A stretch of 64,000 nt of DNA from assembly GCF_006542425.1 (NCBI RefSeq), contig NZ_VFID01000002.1:124001-188000 (forward strand), in the 5' to 3' direction. The notes beneath the pieces were generated by a model. It was not told the origin of the DNA and ran no database searches. It worked only from the letters and a program-made list of their open reading frames with translations. This stretch comes from Pseudoxanthomonas sp. z9. GTDB lineage: Bacteria; Pseudomonadota; Gammaproteobacteria; Xanthomonadales; Xanthomonadaceae. Position numbers and translations under genes: made by a program. Positions 1 to 8,833 of this stretch are shown here, one piece after another; position 1 is the stretch's first letter; each line of letters opens with the position of its first letter.

Positions 1-1062
1 ATCGCGGAACACCGCCCACAGGAACTGCGCCTGTGGATGCTGGCTTTCGCGCAAGCGGGCGAACTTCTCGGCCGGGTTCTTCAGCTTGAGGATCTCGACC
101 ACTTCCGCCGCTGCGGAGCGGTCGGCGGGACGGTAGTCCTGCTTCTGCAGATCCAGCACCACGATGTCCTTGCCGACCTTGCGGAAGATGCCGGCCCCGG
201 CCTTCTGGCCGAGCGCGCCCTTGGCGATCAGCGCGTCCAGCCAGGCCGGCGACTTGAAGTAGCCGTGCCACGGATCATCGGGAAGGGTGTCAGCCATGGT
301 CTTGATGACGTGGGCCATGGTGTCCAGGCCGACCACGTCGGAGGTCCGGTAGGTCGCCGACTTGGGACGACCTACCAGCGGCCCGGTCAGGCCATCGACC
401 TCGTCGAAACCCAGGCCGAACTGCTGGGTGTGGTGGATGGTGGCCAGGATCGAGAACACGCCGATGCGGTTGCCGATGAAGTTGGGGGTGTCCTTCGCAT
501 AGACCACGCCCTTGCCCAGGGTGGTGGTGAGGAAGGTTTCCAGCCCCTCCAGCACGGCAGCTTCCGTGGTCCTTGCCGGAATCAGTTCGGCCAGGTGCAT
601 GTAGCGCGGCGGGTTGAAGAAATGCACGCCGCAGAAACGATGGCGAAGTTGTTCCGGCAGTACTTCGGCCAGCTTGTTGATGCCCAGGCCCGAGGTGTTG
701 CTCGCCAGCACCGTGTGCTCGGCGACGAACGGGGCGATTTTCTTGTAGAGGTCCTGCTTCCAGTCCATCCGTTCGGCGATGGCCTCGATGATCAGGTCGC
801 AGTCCTTCAGCTGGTCCAGCCCGGTATCGTAGTTGGCCGGGCTGATCGCCTCGGCCAGCGTCTTGCTGGCGAGCGGGGCCGGGCTCAGCTTGCCCAGGTT
901 GGCGATGGCCTTCAGCACGACGCCGTCGGGGTGGCCTTCCTTCGCGGCCAGGTCGAACAGCACCGTGTCGACGCCGGCGTTGGTCAGGTGGGCGGCGATC
1001 TGCGCGCCCATCACGCCGGCACCCAGCACGGCCGCCTTGCGCACAAGCAATGGATTGGACAT
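1..1062 (-). CDS. 3-hydroxyacyl-CoA dehydrogenase (FadB/FadN-like), C-terminus off the window
   Basis: The first 354 codons of a beta-oxidation enzyme are read from ATG at 1062; the rest runs off the left edge. Residues about 11-26 form a Rossmann NAD-binding loop (VLGAGVMGAQIAAHL). The motif VHFFNPPRYMHLAEL with the catalytic His and the later TPNFIGNRIG segment are typical of the 3-hydroxyacyl-CoA dehydrogenase NAD and C-terminal domains. The protein starts directly with the dehydrogenase, so it is not the classic FadB order (hydratase first). It is closer to FadN-type or xanthomonad stand-alone versions that may carry a C-terminal hydratase. It lies 26 bp downstream of the TetR-family gene on the same strand, so the two are probably one operon. 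Predicted role: NAD-dependent oxidation of L-3-hydroxyacyl-CoA in the cytoplasm. The family is clear; the exact subfamily cannot be settled from the visible part. Confidence 0.9.
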   Translation of the reverse strand, partial: MSNPLLVRKAAVLGAGVMGAQIAAHLTNAGVDTVLFDLAAKEGHPDGVVLKAIANLGKLSPAPLASKTLAEAISPANYDTGLDQLKDCDLIIEAIAERMDWKQDLYKKIAPFVAEHTVLASNTSGLGINKLAEVLPEQLRHRFCGVHFFNPPRYMHLAELIPARTTEAAVLEGLETFLTTTLGKGVVYAKDTPNFIGNRIGVFSILATIHHTQQFGLGFDEVDGLTGPLVGRPKSATYRTSDVVGLDTMAHVIKTMADTLPDDPWHGYFKSPAWLDALIAKGALGQKAGAGIFRKVGKDIVVLDLQKQDYRPADRSAAAEVVEILKLKNPAEKFARLRESQHPQAQFLWAVFRD

Positions 1063-1088
1063 TTCGGGAATCCTTGGATGTCAGGGGG

Positions 1089-1721
1089 TTATTTGACGTG
1101 GTCGGCGCGCAGGCCGGCCTCGGCGAAACGGATGAGTTCGCGGGCGGCCCGCTCACGGTGCACCGCCTCGGTGACGCCATGGGGACGCTTGATGAGCCCG
1201 AAGTCAGCCATGGCATAGGTCAGCGCGCCGGACAGGAAATCCAGCCGCCAGTACAGCTCTTCCTTGCTCAGGCCGGGCACGCAGCCGGCGATGGCCTTGC
1301 CGAACTCGCGCAGGACATGGCCGTAGTGGTCGGACAGGAATTTGCGCAGGCCGTCGTTCTTCTCGGCATAGGCGCGGGCGATGACCCGGACAAAGGCGCC
1401 GCCGCCGTGGCGATCCTGGGCCAGGGCCAGGGCGGGCTCGACAAAGGCGGCCAGGATCGGCTCCAGTTCGCCCGGACGCTGCTCCAGGGCTGCCCGTAGC
1501 TGGCCCAGCCGCTGGCCGCTCATTTCGTCCATGCGCCGCCGAAAGACTTCGTTGACCAGGTTTTCCTTGGAGCCGAAGTGGTAGTTGACGGCGGCGATGT
1601 TGACGTCGGCCCGGCTGGTCACCTGCCGCAGGGATGTTCCCGCGAAGCCGTATTGGGCGAACAGTTCCTCGGCGGCGCCGAGGATGCGCTCCTTGGTGGA
1701 GAAGTGAGGGGTATTGCCCAT
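1089..1721 (-). CDS. TetR-family repressor, PsrA-like (fatty-acid degradation)
   Basis: A 210-residue TetR regulator. The N-terminal helix-turn-helix (about residues 10-55) contains ERILGAAEELFAQYGF, TSLRQVT and VNIAAVNYHFGSK. The last matches Pseudomonas PsrA almost word for word, and the C-terminal LYWRLDFLSGAL and AGLRAD segments also recall PsrA. ATG 1721 is chosen. An in-frame TTG at 1742 would add seven residues but would lie inside the operator palindrome. PsrA proteins repress beta-oxidation genes and are released by long-chain acyl ligands. The downstream acyl-CoA dehydrogenase gene fits that role, and autoregulation is expected from the operator at 1738-1755. TetR assignment is sure; PsrA-type function is inferred from sequence likeness, operator and neighbour. 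Confidence 0.88.
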   Translation of the reverse strand: MGNTPHFSTKERILGAAEELFAQYGFAGTSLRQVTSRADVNIAAVNYHFGSKENLVNEVFRRRMDEMSGQRLGQLRAALEQRPGELEPILAAFVEPALALAQDRHGGGAFVRVIARAYAEKNDGLRKFLSDHYGHVLREFGKAIAGCVPGLSKEELYWRLDFLSGALTYAMADFGLIKRPHGVTEAVHRERAARELIRFAEAGLRADHVK

Positions 1722-1737
1722 GCGGTCGGACCTGCTA

Positions 1738-1755
1738 ATCAAACGCTTGTTTGAT
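1738..1755. promoter_or_regulatory. Perfect inverted repeat, PsrA-type operator
   Basis: ATCAAAC-GCTT-GTTTGAT is a perfect 7-bp inverted repeat with a 4-bp centre, 17 bp upstream of the chosen ATG of the TetR gene. The core CAAAC-N4-GTTTG fits the published PsrA consensus (G/C)AAAC-N2-4-GTTT(G/C). It probably serves autoregulation of the TetR/fad operon. Binding is inferred. Confidence 0.7.
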
Positions 1756-1865
1756 TGTCCATCCGCTTACGTATGGATGTCATGCTGCTCTGCAGCAATC
1801 TGGTCTCGGCCAGGTGCGCAATTGCGGCCAATACGTTAGAATCTCGCTCCGCAATTCAGGCTAAG

Positions 1866-1888
1866 CCCGTGTTTCGACGCGGGTTTTT
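1866..1888 (+). terminator. Intrinsic terminator or attenuator hairpin before ndk
   Basis: CCCGTG-TTTCGA-CGCGGG forms a 6-bp stem (one T-G pair) followed at once by six T residues. It sits about 50 nt upstream of the ndk start, and no plus-strand gene ends just before it. It may therefore attenuate a transcript that starts near 1850, after the TAGAAT sequence at 1837-1842, rather than end an upstream gene. Confidence 0.55.
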
Positions 1889-1936
1889 TCATGTTAACCT
1901 TGGGCCGAAAGTGGCCCGCCCAACGGAGAAATCCCC

Positions 1937-2362
1937 ATGGCGCTGGAGCGCACCCTGTCGATCGTCAAGCCCGATGCCGTTGCCAAGAACGTCGTCGGCG
2001 AAATCTATGCCCGTTTCGAAAAGGCCGGTCTCAAGATCGTCGCCGCGAAGATGAAGCACCTGTCGCGTCGCGAGGCCGAAGGTTTCTACGCCGTGCATCG
2101 CGAGCGTCCGTTCTTCAACGCGCTGGTTGAATTCATGATCTCCGGTCCGGTCGCCATCCAGGTGCTGGAAGGCGAGAACGCGGTGCTCAAGCATCGCGAG
2201 ATCCTCGGTGCCACCAATCCGAAGGAAGCCGCGCCGGGCACGATCCGCGCCGACTTCGCCGATTCCATCGATGCCAATGCGGCGCACGGTTCGGACTCGG
2301 TCGAGAACGCGAACATCGAAATCGCGTACTTCTTCGCCGCCACCGAAGTGTTCTCGCGCTGA
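1937..2362 (+). CDS. ndk: Nucleoside diphosphate kinase
   Basis: The 141-residue product has the usual bacterial Ndk length and begins [15 protein letters not shown]. It carries the phosphohistidine motif [12 protein letters not shown] near residues 115-125. The enzyme transfers the gamma phosphate from ATP to other nucleoside diphosphates through a phospho-His intermediate and keeps cytoplasmic NTP and dNTP pools balanced. GGAG lies about 7 nt before ATG 1937. rlmN starts 7 nt after the stop, so the two are very likely co-transcribed, the common order in xanthomonads and pseudomonads. Nothing is unusual in the protein. Confidence 0.98.
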   Translation: MALERTLSIVKPDAVAKNVVGEIYARFEKAGLKIVAAKMKHLSRREAEGFYAVHRERPFFNALVEFMISGPVAIQVLEGENAVLKHREILGATNPKEAAPGTIRADFADSIDANAAHGSDSVENANIEIAYFFAATEVFSR

Positions 2363-2369
2363 GCCAGCG

Positions 2370-3596
2370 ATGAGCAGCCACGAACTCGCGCCGATTGAAC
2401 TGAAGCTGGCCGCGGATGCGCAGCCGGCGGTGATCGGCGCGGGCGTGCCTGCGAAACAGAACCTGCTGGACCTCGATCGGGACGGCATGGAGCATTTCTT
2501 CGTCGAACAACTCGGCGAGCAGAAGTTCCGCGCCCACCAGGTGATGAAGTGGATTCATCACCGCTACGTCACCGATTTCGAGCAGATGACCGATCTCGGC
2601 AAGAACCTGCGCGCCAAGCTGCAGGAACATGCCGAGGTCGTCGTCCCCGGCGTCGTGTTCGACAAGCCTTCCGCCGATGGCACCCACAAGTGGCTGCTGG
2701 GCATGGGCGTGGACGGCAAGAACGCGGTCGAAACCGTCTATATCCCCGACAAGAACCGCGGCACGCTGTGCGTGTCCTCGCAGGTGGGCTGCGGGCTCAA
2801 CTGCACGTTTTGTTCCACCGCGACCCAGGGCTTCAACCGCAATCTGACCACCGCCGAAATCATCGGACAGGTCTGGATCACCGCGCGCCACCTGGGCAAC
2901 GTGCCGGCGCAGAACCGCCGTCTCACCAACGTGGTGATGATGGGCATGGGCGAGCCGCTGCTCAATTTCGACAACGTCGTGCGCGCGATGAACATCATGC
3001 GCGACGACCTGGGCTACGGCCTGGCCAGCAAGCGCGTGACCCTGTCGACGTCCGGACTGGTGCCGATGATCGATCGGCTTTCGACCGAAACCGACGTCTC
3101 GCTCGCGGTCTCGCTGCATGCGCCCAACGATGCGCTGCGCGAGCAGTTGGTGCCGCTCAACCGGAAGTATCCGATCGCGGAACTGATGGCCTCGTGCGCG
3201 CGTTACCTGCGCGCCAACAAGAAGCGCGACTCGGTGACTTTCGAGTACACGTTGATGAAGGATGTCAACGACCAGCCCGAGCATGCGCGCCAGCTCGCCC
3301 AGTTGATGCGAAAATTCAGCAATGCGACCCAGCTCAAGGATGCGGGCAAGGTCAACCTGATTCCGTTCAACCCGTTCCCGGGCACGCGCTACGAGCGCTC
3401 GGGCGAGGAAGAGATCCGCGCGTTCCAGAAACTGTTGCTGGACGCGCATGTATTGACCATGGTCCGGCGGACCCGCGGCGACGACATCGATGCGGCCTGC
3501 GGACAGCTGAAAGGGCAGGTGATGGATCGCACCCGCCGCCAGGCCGAGTTCCGCCGCCAGTTGCAGGAACAGGGCATCGGTGATGCGGCCGCATAA
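2370..3596 (+). CDS. rlmN: Dual-specificity 23S rRNA/tRNA adenine-C2 methyltransferase
   Basis: A radical-SAM enzyme of 408 residues that methylates C2 of A2503 in 23S rRNA and A37 of some tRNAs. The [4Fe-4S]/SAM motif is CGLNCTFC (Cys 141, 145, 148), and a conserved C-terminal Cys lies in [26 protein letters not shown] is the family GEP motif. ATG 2370 is preferred: it follows ndk by 7 nt and gives a normal N-terminus, whereas the upstream in-frame extension is a shadow of ndk. The 3' end overlaps pilF by 17 nt. The gene belongs to the ndk-rlmN-pilF-rodZ run conserved in gamma-proteobacteria. Confidence 0.97.
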   Translation: MSSHELAPIELKLAADAQPAVIGAGVPAKQNLLDLDRDGMEHFFVEQLGEQKFRAHQVMKWIHHRYVTDFEQMTDLGKNLRAKLQEHAEVVVPGVVFDKPSADGTHKWLLGMGVDGKNAVETVYIPDKNRGTLCVSSQVGCGLNCTFCSTATQGFNRNLTTAEIIGQVWITARHLGNVPAQNRRLTNVVMMGMGEPLLNFDNVVRAMNIMRDDLGYGLASKRVTLSTSGLVPMIDRLSTETDVSLAVSLHAPNDALREQLVPLNRKYPIAELMASCARYLRANKKRDSVTFEYTLMKDVNDQPEHARQLAQLMRKFSNATQLKDAGKVNLIPFNPFPGTRYERSGEEEIRAFQKLLLDAHVLTMVRRTRGDDIDAACGQLKGQVMDRTRRQAEFRRQLQEQGIGDAAA

Positions 3597-4401
3597 GCCC
3601 TGGCTGCTGCTGCTGGGCCTGGTGCTGGTGGCGACCGGCTGCAGCCGGCTGACTTTCATCAGACCCAGTGTGGAACGCAAGGACGGCGAGCAGATCGCGC
3701 CGACCTACCAGATCAGCGACAGTGCCGAGACCAAGCGCCGGATGGAAGTCGAGCGTGCCCTGGCCCTGGCGACCCAGCGGCTGCAGGCCGGCGACCTCGA
3801 GGTTGCCGAGCGCGGTGCCCGGGCCGCGATGAAGAGCGATCCCCAGTCCGCCGACGCGCAGACCATCCTGGCCGTCGTGGCCGAGCAGCGCGGCCAGGCC
3901 AAGGCGGCGGGCGAGCACTACCGGCGGGCCACCGAACTGGCGCCGGGGCGGGGCGCCGAGCAGAACAACTACGGTGCCTGGCTCTGCGCGAACGGCTATC
4001 CGGCCGAATCGCTGGTGTGGTTCGACCGTGCGCTGCAGGACAGCGAATACGAGACCCCGGCCGCCGTGCTCGCCAACGCGGGCGGGTGCGCCGACAAGGC
4101 GGGGCAGGGCGAGCGGGCCGAGCGCGATCTGCGGCAGGCGCTGGCACTGGATCCACGCAATGCCTTCGGGCTGCTTTCCATGGCCGAACACGAGTACCGT
4201 GCCGGGCGTTATTTCGAAGCCCGGGCATTCGTCGAGCGCAGGCTGGCGGCTGCACCCGCCAGCGCCGACGTGCTAAAACTTGCATCACAAATCGAAGAAA
4301 GACTCGGCGACAGGGCTGCTGCCGGTCGATATGTTCAGCAACTTCGGGCGGAGTTCCCCGACGCGTCAGACGCTCAAACTGGGGGAAAGGCAGAACAATG
4401 A
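3580..4401 (+). CDS. pilF: Type IV pilus biogenesis lipoprotein PilF/PilW (TPR)
   Basis: An outer-membrane pilotin-like lipoprotein of 272-273 residues. The N-terminus has a signal peptide ending in the lipobox VATGC (Cys at about residue 21). The rest is helical TPR repeats with signatures such as [18 protein letters not shown] and [24 protein letters not shown]. PilF/PilW proteins help PilQ secretin multimers assemble. Either GTG 3580 or ATG 3583 can start it, both inside the end of rlmN. The stop overlaps the next gene by ATGA. The rest of the pilus machinery is not in this window. Confidence 0.93.
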   Translation: MMRPHKPWLLLLGLVLVATGCSRLTFIRPSVERKDGEQIAPTYQISDSAETKRRMEVERALALATQRLQAGDLEVAERGARAAMKSDPQSADAQTILAVVAEQRGQAKAAGEHYRRATELAPGRGAEQNNYGAWLCANGYPAESLVWFDRALQDSEYETPAAVLANAGGCADKAGQGERAERDLRQALALDPRNAFGLLSMAEHEYRAGRYFEARAFVERRLAAAPASADVLKLASQIEERLGDRAAAGRYVQQLRAEFPDASDAQTGGKAEQ

Positions 4402-5219
4402 CGGGTTCCAACTCGATTGATACGCAGCACCTGCAGGGCTGCGGCGCGTTCCTGCGGGACGCGCGGGAGAAGGCGGGTCTCAGCCTGGAGGACGTGGGGA
4501 ATCGGCTGAAGATGCCGCTCAAGGTGCTGCAGGCCCTGGAAGGGGAACAGTGGTCGCAGCTCGGGGCACCGGTGTTCGTCCGCGGGCAACTGCGCAGCTA
4601 TGCGCGCCTGCTGAAGGTCGACATCGCTCCCTTCCTTGCGCAGGCCGATCTGGAAACCGTCCGTCCGGCGGAACTGGTGAGCCACAGCTACACGCCCAAG
4701 GCGCAGCGCCTGTTCGAAAGCGCCAAGCGACGGGCCGTGTACGTGGTCATCACCGCGGTCATCGCCACGCCGGTATGGATGGCGACCCGGCCGCACCTGG
4801 GCGGCAACGGCGGCCAGACCACCGCGTCGCTGGACGTGATCCCGCAGAAGCCGGCGGTCACCGGTACCGCCGGCGGTACCGCGGCGCCCGCGCAGCGTCC
4901 GGCCGCGACGCCTTACGTGGCGTCGTTGACCCCACCCATCAGCCGGGCACCGGAGGCGGCGCTCAGCCTGGTGTTCAAGGGCGACAGCTGGGTCCAGATC
5001 GTCGCTCCGGATGGCAGCGGCATCGAGCAGGCCCTGCTGAAAGCGGGGGACCAGCGCAGCTATCCGGCCGGCCAGGTCGGGCGGATTGTCCTGGGCAACG
5101 CGGCGGCGGTCGAGGTTCAGCAAGCCGGTAGTACGGTGGACCTGACGCCGTACCGGCGCGCGAATGTCGCGCGCTTTACGGTATCCTCTGACGGTTCCCT
5201 CGCACCGGTCGCCGACTGA
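4398..5219 (+). CDS. rodZ: RodZ-like cytoskeleton protein (HTH plus DUF4115)
   Basis: The 273-residue protein has an N-terminal helix-turn-helix of the HTH_25 type (about residues 14-80: LRDAREKAGLSLEDVGNRLK, VFVRGQLRSYARLL). One membrane segment follows near residues 113-130 (AVYVVITAVIATPVWMAT), then a Pro/Ala/Thr-rich linker and a C-terminal DUF4115-type beta domain (SLVFKGDSWVQIVAPDG). This is the bitopic layout of RodZ, which links MreB to the cell-wall elongation machinery. The start overlaps the pilF stop as ATGA. In E. coli ispG and hisS follow rodZ; here yfgM follows directly. Confidence 0.88.
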   Translation: MTGSNSIDTQHLQGCGAFLRDAREKAGLSLEDVGNRLKMPLKVLQALEGEQWSQLGAPVFVRGQLRSYARLLKVDIAPFLAQADLETVRPAELVSHSYTPKAQRLFESAKRRAVYVVITAVIATPVWMATRPHLGGNGGQTTASLDVIPQKPAVTGTAGGTAAPAQRPAATPYVASLTPPISRAPEAALSLVFKGDSWVQIVAPDGSGIEQALLKAGDQRSYPAGQVGRIVLGNAAAVEVQQAGSTVDLTPYRRANVARFTVSSDGSLAPVAD

Positions 5220-5279
5220 CCCGAGCGCGGGTTTGTCCAACCAAAATCAAGACCCCGCTCGGACGGGGCGAGAGTACGC

Positions 5280-5915
5280 ATGGCGATTGATGATCTGCTC
5301 GACGAGCACGAACAGGGCGAACGCGTCCGCAGTTGGCTGAGGAACAATGGCGCCGGATTGATTGGCGGCGTCGCGCTGGGACTGGCGGTGATTTTCGGCG
5401 GCCAGTGGTGGCAGAAGAACCGCCAGCAGCAAGACGAGCAGGCCAACCTGAATTACGAGAAGGCGATCGACGGCATTGCCGCCAACGATCTGAAGAAGGC
5501 CGAAGCGGCGGTCGCCTCGCTGGGCGGCAAGGACGGGGTCTATGGCGACCTGGCCGCGCTGCAGCTGGCCAAGGCCCAGGTGGACGCCGGACAACGCGAT
5601 GCCGCCATCACCACGTTGCGGGCGATCCAGGCCGATTCCTCGCTTCACGCCATTGTCCAGCAGCGGCTGGCGCGCCTGCTGGTGGACGCCGGCAAGCACG
5701 ACGAGGCCTTGAAGCTGCTGGCCGATGCCAAGGATTCGACCAGCCTGGAAATCCGCGGCGACGCGTTGATGGCCAGCGGCAAGGCGGCCGAGGCGCGCGA
5801 CGCCTATACCAAGGCACTGACCAGTCTCGACGTTGCCTCGCCGCAGCGCCGCCTGGTGGAACTGAAACTGACCGACGCGGGCGGCACTCCGCCGAAGACC
5901 GGAGAGTCTGCATGA
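5280..5915 (+). CDS. YfgM-like ancillary SecYEG/periplasmic TPR protein
   Basis: A 211-residue protein with a short cytoplasmic start (MAIDDLLDEHEQGERVRSWL) and one transmembrane helix at about residues 23-42 (GAGLIGGVALGLAVIFGGQWW). The periplasmic domain is TPR-like (DUF2133/TPR_21). YfgM in E. coli interacts with SecYEG and PpiD and helps outer-membrane protein traffic. The position directly before bamB, with an ATGATG-type overlap, matches the E. coli order yfgM-bamB-der. GGCGAGAG lies just before ATG 5280. Confidence 0.9.
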   Translation: MAIDDLLDEHEQGERVRSWLRNNGAGLIGGVALGLAVIFGGQWWQKNRQQQDEQANLNYEKAIDGIAANDLKKAEAAVASLGGKDGVYGDLAALQLAKAQVDAGQRDAAITTLRAIQADSSLHAIVQQRLARLLVDAGKHDEALKLLADAKDSTSLEIRGDALMASGKAAEARDAYTKALTSLDVASPQRRLVELKLTDAGGTPPKTGESA

Positions 5916-7237
5916 TGGCAAGGAACGCAACGGGCAAGCGGTTGCTGGCGATGGCGGCCCTGGTGCTGGTCCTGTCGGGCTGCAGCACCATCAAGGGCTG
6001 GTTCGGCGGCAACAAGAAGGACGAGAAGCCGACCGAGCCGGCCGAACTGGTCGAGTTCACCCCCTCGGTGGAAGTGGCGAAGCTCTGGAGCGCCAACGTG
6101 GGCAAGGGCGAGGATCGCCTGGGCCTGCAGCAGGGACCGGTGGTCGCCGATGGCCGGGTGTACGCGGCCGCCGTGGAAGGCGGTGTACGCGCGCTCGATC
6201 TGCAGACCGGCAAGGAAGTCTGGCATTTCAAGCCCGAGAAGACCCGGGCGGGTGATGCCGCCCAGCCCGATCAGGTCGCCGAGGAACCGGCGTCGGGCGA
6301 AGAGGAAACCAAGGCGGCCAAGCGCGCCCGCAAGGAAGCCGCCAAGCTGGCCAAGAAGGCGGCCAAGCGCAAGATCGAGTGGCGCTTCTCCGGCGGCCCC
6401 GGCGCGGGTGACGGCCTGGTCGTGATCGGCACGCTGGACGGCCGCGTGATCGCGCTGGACGCCAACGATGGCACCGAGAAGTGGCGCGCCAAGGTGCCCA
6501 ACGAGGTCATCACGGCGCCGGCGGTCGGCCAGGGCTACGTGCTGGTGCGTACCAACGATGGCCGGGTGACCGCCTTTGACGCCGCCAGCGGCGAGCGTCG
6601 CTGGTTCTGGACCAGCGAACTGCCCAGCCTGACCGTGCGCGGCAATGCGCCGGTGACGCTGGGACCGGGCGTGGTGTTCGTCGGCAACGACGACGGCACG
6701 GTCGCGGCACTGTCGCTGCGCGACGGGCGCCAGGTCTGGAGCCAGACCGTGGGCAGCGCGGACGGCCGCAGCGAGCTGGATCGCATGGCCGACGTTGACG
6801 GTCCGCCGGTACTGGACGGCACCACCCTGTTCGCCACCAGCTACAAGAAGGAAACCGTCGCGATCGAAGGTCCCAGCGGGCGGCCGCTGTGGCAGCGCGA
6901 CAACGGTGGCCCGGGTGGCCTGGGCGTGACCAGCAGCTATGTCGTGGTCGCCGATCAGGGCGGCACGGTGTGGGGCCTGGACCGCTATAGCGGCAACGCC
7001 ACCTGGTCCAACCCGAAAATGCTCCGCCGCTCGCTGACCGCACCGTCGATTCACGGCGACTACGCGGTGGTGGGCGATTTCGACGGCTACGTGCACTGGC
7101 TGAAACTGGACAATGGCGAGGAAGCGGCGCGCGCGCGTGCTGGCGGCAAGGCCATCCGTGCCAAGCCGGTGGTGGCCGACGGCATCCTGCTCATCCAGAA
7201 CGTCGAGGGCGAGCTGACCGCGTTCCGCTTCAAGTAA
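5912..7237 (+). CDS. bamB: Outer-membrane assembly lipoprotein BamB with a charged Lys/Ala insertion
   Basis: BamB is an eight-bladed PQQ-type beta-propeller lipoprotein of the BAM complex. This 441-residue copy has a signal peptide and lipobox LVLSGC (Cys 24). Propeller repeats such as [16 protein letters not shown] and [15 protein letters not shown] run to the C-terminus. About 45 residues between about 109 and 155 form a hydrophilic insertion with an acidic part and then a Lys/Ala/Arg-rich helix ([20 protein letters not shown]). It breaks an early blade and makes the protein longer than E. coli BamB (392). The start overlaps the yfgM stop; a second ATG follows at 5915. Confidence 0.94.
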   Translation: MMARNATGKRLLAMAALVLVLSGCSTIKGWFGGNKKDEKPTEPAELVEFTPSVEVAKLWSANVGKGEDRLGLQQGPVVADGRVYAAAVEGGVRALDLQTGKEVWHFKPEKTRAGDAAQPDQVAEEPASGEEETKAAKRARKEAAKLAKKAAKRKIEWRFSGGPGAGDGLVVIGTLDGRVIALDANDGTEKWRAKVPNEVITAPAVGQGYVLVRTNDGRVTAFDAASGERRWFWTSELPSLTVRGNAPVTLGPGVVFVGNDDGTVAALSLRDGRQVWSQTVGSADGRSELDRMADVDGPPVLDGTTLFATSYKKETVAIEGPSGRPLWQRDNGGPGGLGVTSSYVVVADQGGTVWGLDRYSGNATWSNPKMLRRSLTAPSIHGDYAVVGDFDGYVHWLKLDNGEEAARARAGGKAIRAKPVVADGILLIQNVEGELTAFRFK

Positions 7238-7259
7238 GCCAGCGCGGTACCGAACCAAG

Positions 7260-7290
7260 GCGGTCCGGAGCGAATGCGCCGGGCCGCTTT
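7260..7290 (+). terminator. Intrinsic terminator after bamB
   Basis: GCGGTCCGG (7260-7268) and CCGGGCCGC (7279-7287) form a 9-bp stem with one T-G pair and a 10-nt loop, followed by TTTCCGTTT. It lies 23 bp after the bamB stop and about 130 bp before der, so it could separate or attenuate der expression. Confidence 0.6.
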
Positions 7291-7421
7291 CCGTTTACGA
7301 GTTCCCTTTTCCGGGCCGGCTCGGCATCATGCGGAACCGGCCCGGCAGGGGCCGGAAGGCTTCGGCCCCGCCGCCCTTCATCCCCGTTTTCCTGCCTTCC
7401 CATCCTTTTCCGGTTCAATCC

Positions 7422-8822
7422 ATGCTTCCGCTCGTCGCCCTGGTGGGCCGTCCCAATGTCGGTAAATCGACGCTGTTCAATGCGCTGACCCGCAGCCGCG
7501 ACGCCCTGGTCCACGACCAGCCGGGCGTGACCCGCGATCGCCACTACGGCGTTTGTCGACCCGATGCGGAGCAGTCCTTCGTGGTGGTCGACACCGGCGG
7601 CATCGCGGGCGAGGAGGAAGGCCTGGCCGGCGCCACCGCCCGGCAGGCGCGCGCGGCGGCCGAGGAGGCGGATCTGGTGCTGTTCATCGTCGATGGCCGC
7701 GAGGGCCCGTCGGCGCTGGACGACGACATCCTGCGCTGGTTGCGCAAGGCGGCCCGGCCGACCCTGCTGGTGATCAACAAGATCGACGGCGTGGACGAAC
7801 CCGGCGCGCGCGCCGAGTTCGCCCGCTACGGCTTCGACGACGTGATGACGATTTCCGCCGCGCACCGGCAGGGCATCGACGACCTGCTCGAACAGGTGCT
7901 GGAGCGGCTGCCGGAAGAGGGCGAGGCCGAGACCCTCGACAACGATCCCAACCGGATGCGGGTGGCCTTCGTCGGCCGCCCCAACGTGGGCAAGTCGACC
8001 CTGGTCAACCGCCTGCTCGGCGAGGAGCGGATGATCGCCTCCGAGGTGCCCGGGACTACCCGCGATTCGATCGCGGTGGATCTGGAACGCGACGGACGCC
8101 AGTACCGGCTGGTGGACACCGCCGGCCTGCGCCGCAAATCGCGCGTCGACGAGGCGGTCGAGAAGTTCAGCGTGGTCAAGACCCTGCAGGCCATCGAGCA
8201 GTGCCAGGTCGCGGTGCTGCTGCTGGACGCCAGCGAGGGCGTCACCGACCAGGACGCCAGCGTGCTCGGCGCCATCCTCGACGCCGGCCGCGCGCTGGTC
8301 GTGGCGATCAACAAGTGGGATGGACTGACCACCTACCAGCGCGAGCAGGCCGAAGCCCTGCTGTCGCGCAAGCTGAATTTCGTCGAATGGGCCGAGGCGG
8401 TACGCATTTCCGCCAAGCACGGTTCCGGCTTGCGCGAGCTGTTCCGCGCCATCCACCGCGCGCATGCCTCGGCGACCCGCGAGTTCGCCACCAGCGAGAT
8501 CAACAAGGCGCTGGAGGTGGCATACGAGTCCAATCCGCCGCCGAGCATCCGCGGCCATGTTTCCAAGCTGCGCTACGTGCATCCGGGCGGCAGCAATCCG
8601 CCGACTTTCGTCGTCCACGGCACCCGCCTGAAGGTGCTGCCGGACTCGTACAAGCGCTATCTGGAGAACTTCTTCCGCAAGCGCTTCAAGCTCGTCGGCA
8701 CGCCGGTGCGGTTCGTGTTCAAGGAAGGCACCAACCCTTACGAGGGCAAGAAGAACGAGCTGACCGATCGCCAGATCGCGCGCAAGCGCCGGTTGATCCG
8801 CCACGTCAAGCGCGGCAAGTAG
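7422..8822 (+). CDS. der: Ribosome biogenesis GTPase Der (EngA)
   Basis: An essential GTPase of 466 residues with two tandem G domains and a C-terminal KH-like domain; it acts in 50S subunit maturation. The first P-loop is [12 protein letters not shown] (about residues 8-20) with DTGG and NKID. The second is [12 protein letters not shown] (about 185-197) with DTAGLRRKS and NKWD. ATG 7422 gives the standard start [16 protein letters not shown]; the longer upstream frame has no family resemblance. There is no obvious Shine-Dalgarno. The length fits the family. Confidence 0.97.
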   Translation: MLPLVALVGRPNVGKSTLFNALTRSRDALVHDQPGVTRDRHYGVCRPDAEQSFVVVDTGGIAGEEEGLAGATARQARAAAEEADLVLFIVDGREGPSALDDDILRWLRKAARPTLLVINKIDGVDEPGARAEFARYGFDDVMTISAAHRQGIDDLLEQVLERLPEEGEAETLDNDPNRMRVAFVGRPNVGKSTLVNRLLGEERMIASEVPGTTRDSIAVDLERDGRQYRLVDTAGLRRKSRVDEAVEKFSVVKTLQAIEQCQVAVLLLDASEGVTDQDASVLGAILDAGRALVVAINKWDGLTTYQREQAEALLSRKLNFVEWAEAVRISAKHGSGLRELFRAIHRAHASATREFATSEINKALEVAYESNPPPSIRGHVSKLRYVHPGGSNPPTFVVHGTRLKVLPDSYKRYLENFFRKRFKLVGTPVRFVFKEGTNPYEGKKNELTDRQIARKRRLIRHVKRGK

Positions 8823-8833
8823 GCCATCGGAGC

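Noticed and set aside
37..1218. Long plus-strand open frame opposite the dehydrogenase gene
   Set aside because: It is the antisense shadow of the 3-hydroxyacyl-CoA dehydrogenase and has no family resemblance; high GC keeps such frames open.
2187..3680. 497-codon minus-strand open frame over rlmN
   Set aside because: Antisense of rlmN with no recognisable domains.
5333..5911. N-terminal extension of bamB through the yfgM-like gene
   Set aside because: The extension is the out-of-frame reading of yfgM; the lipoprotein signal peptide starts at 5912.
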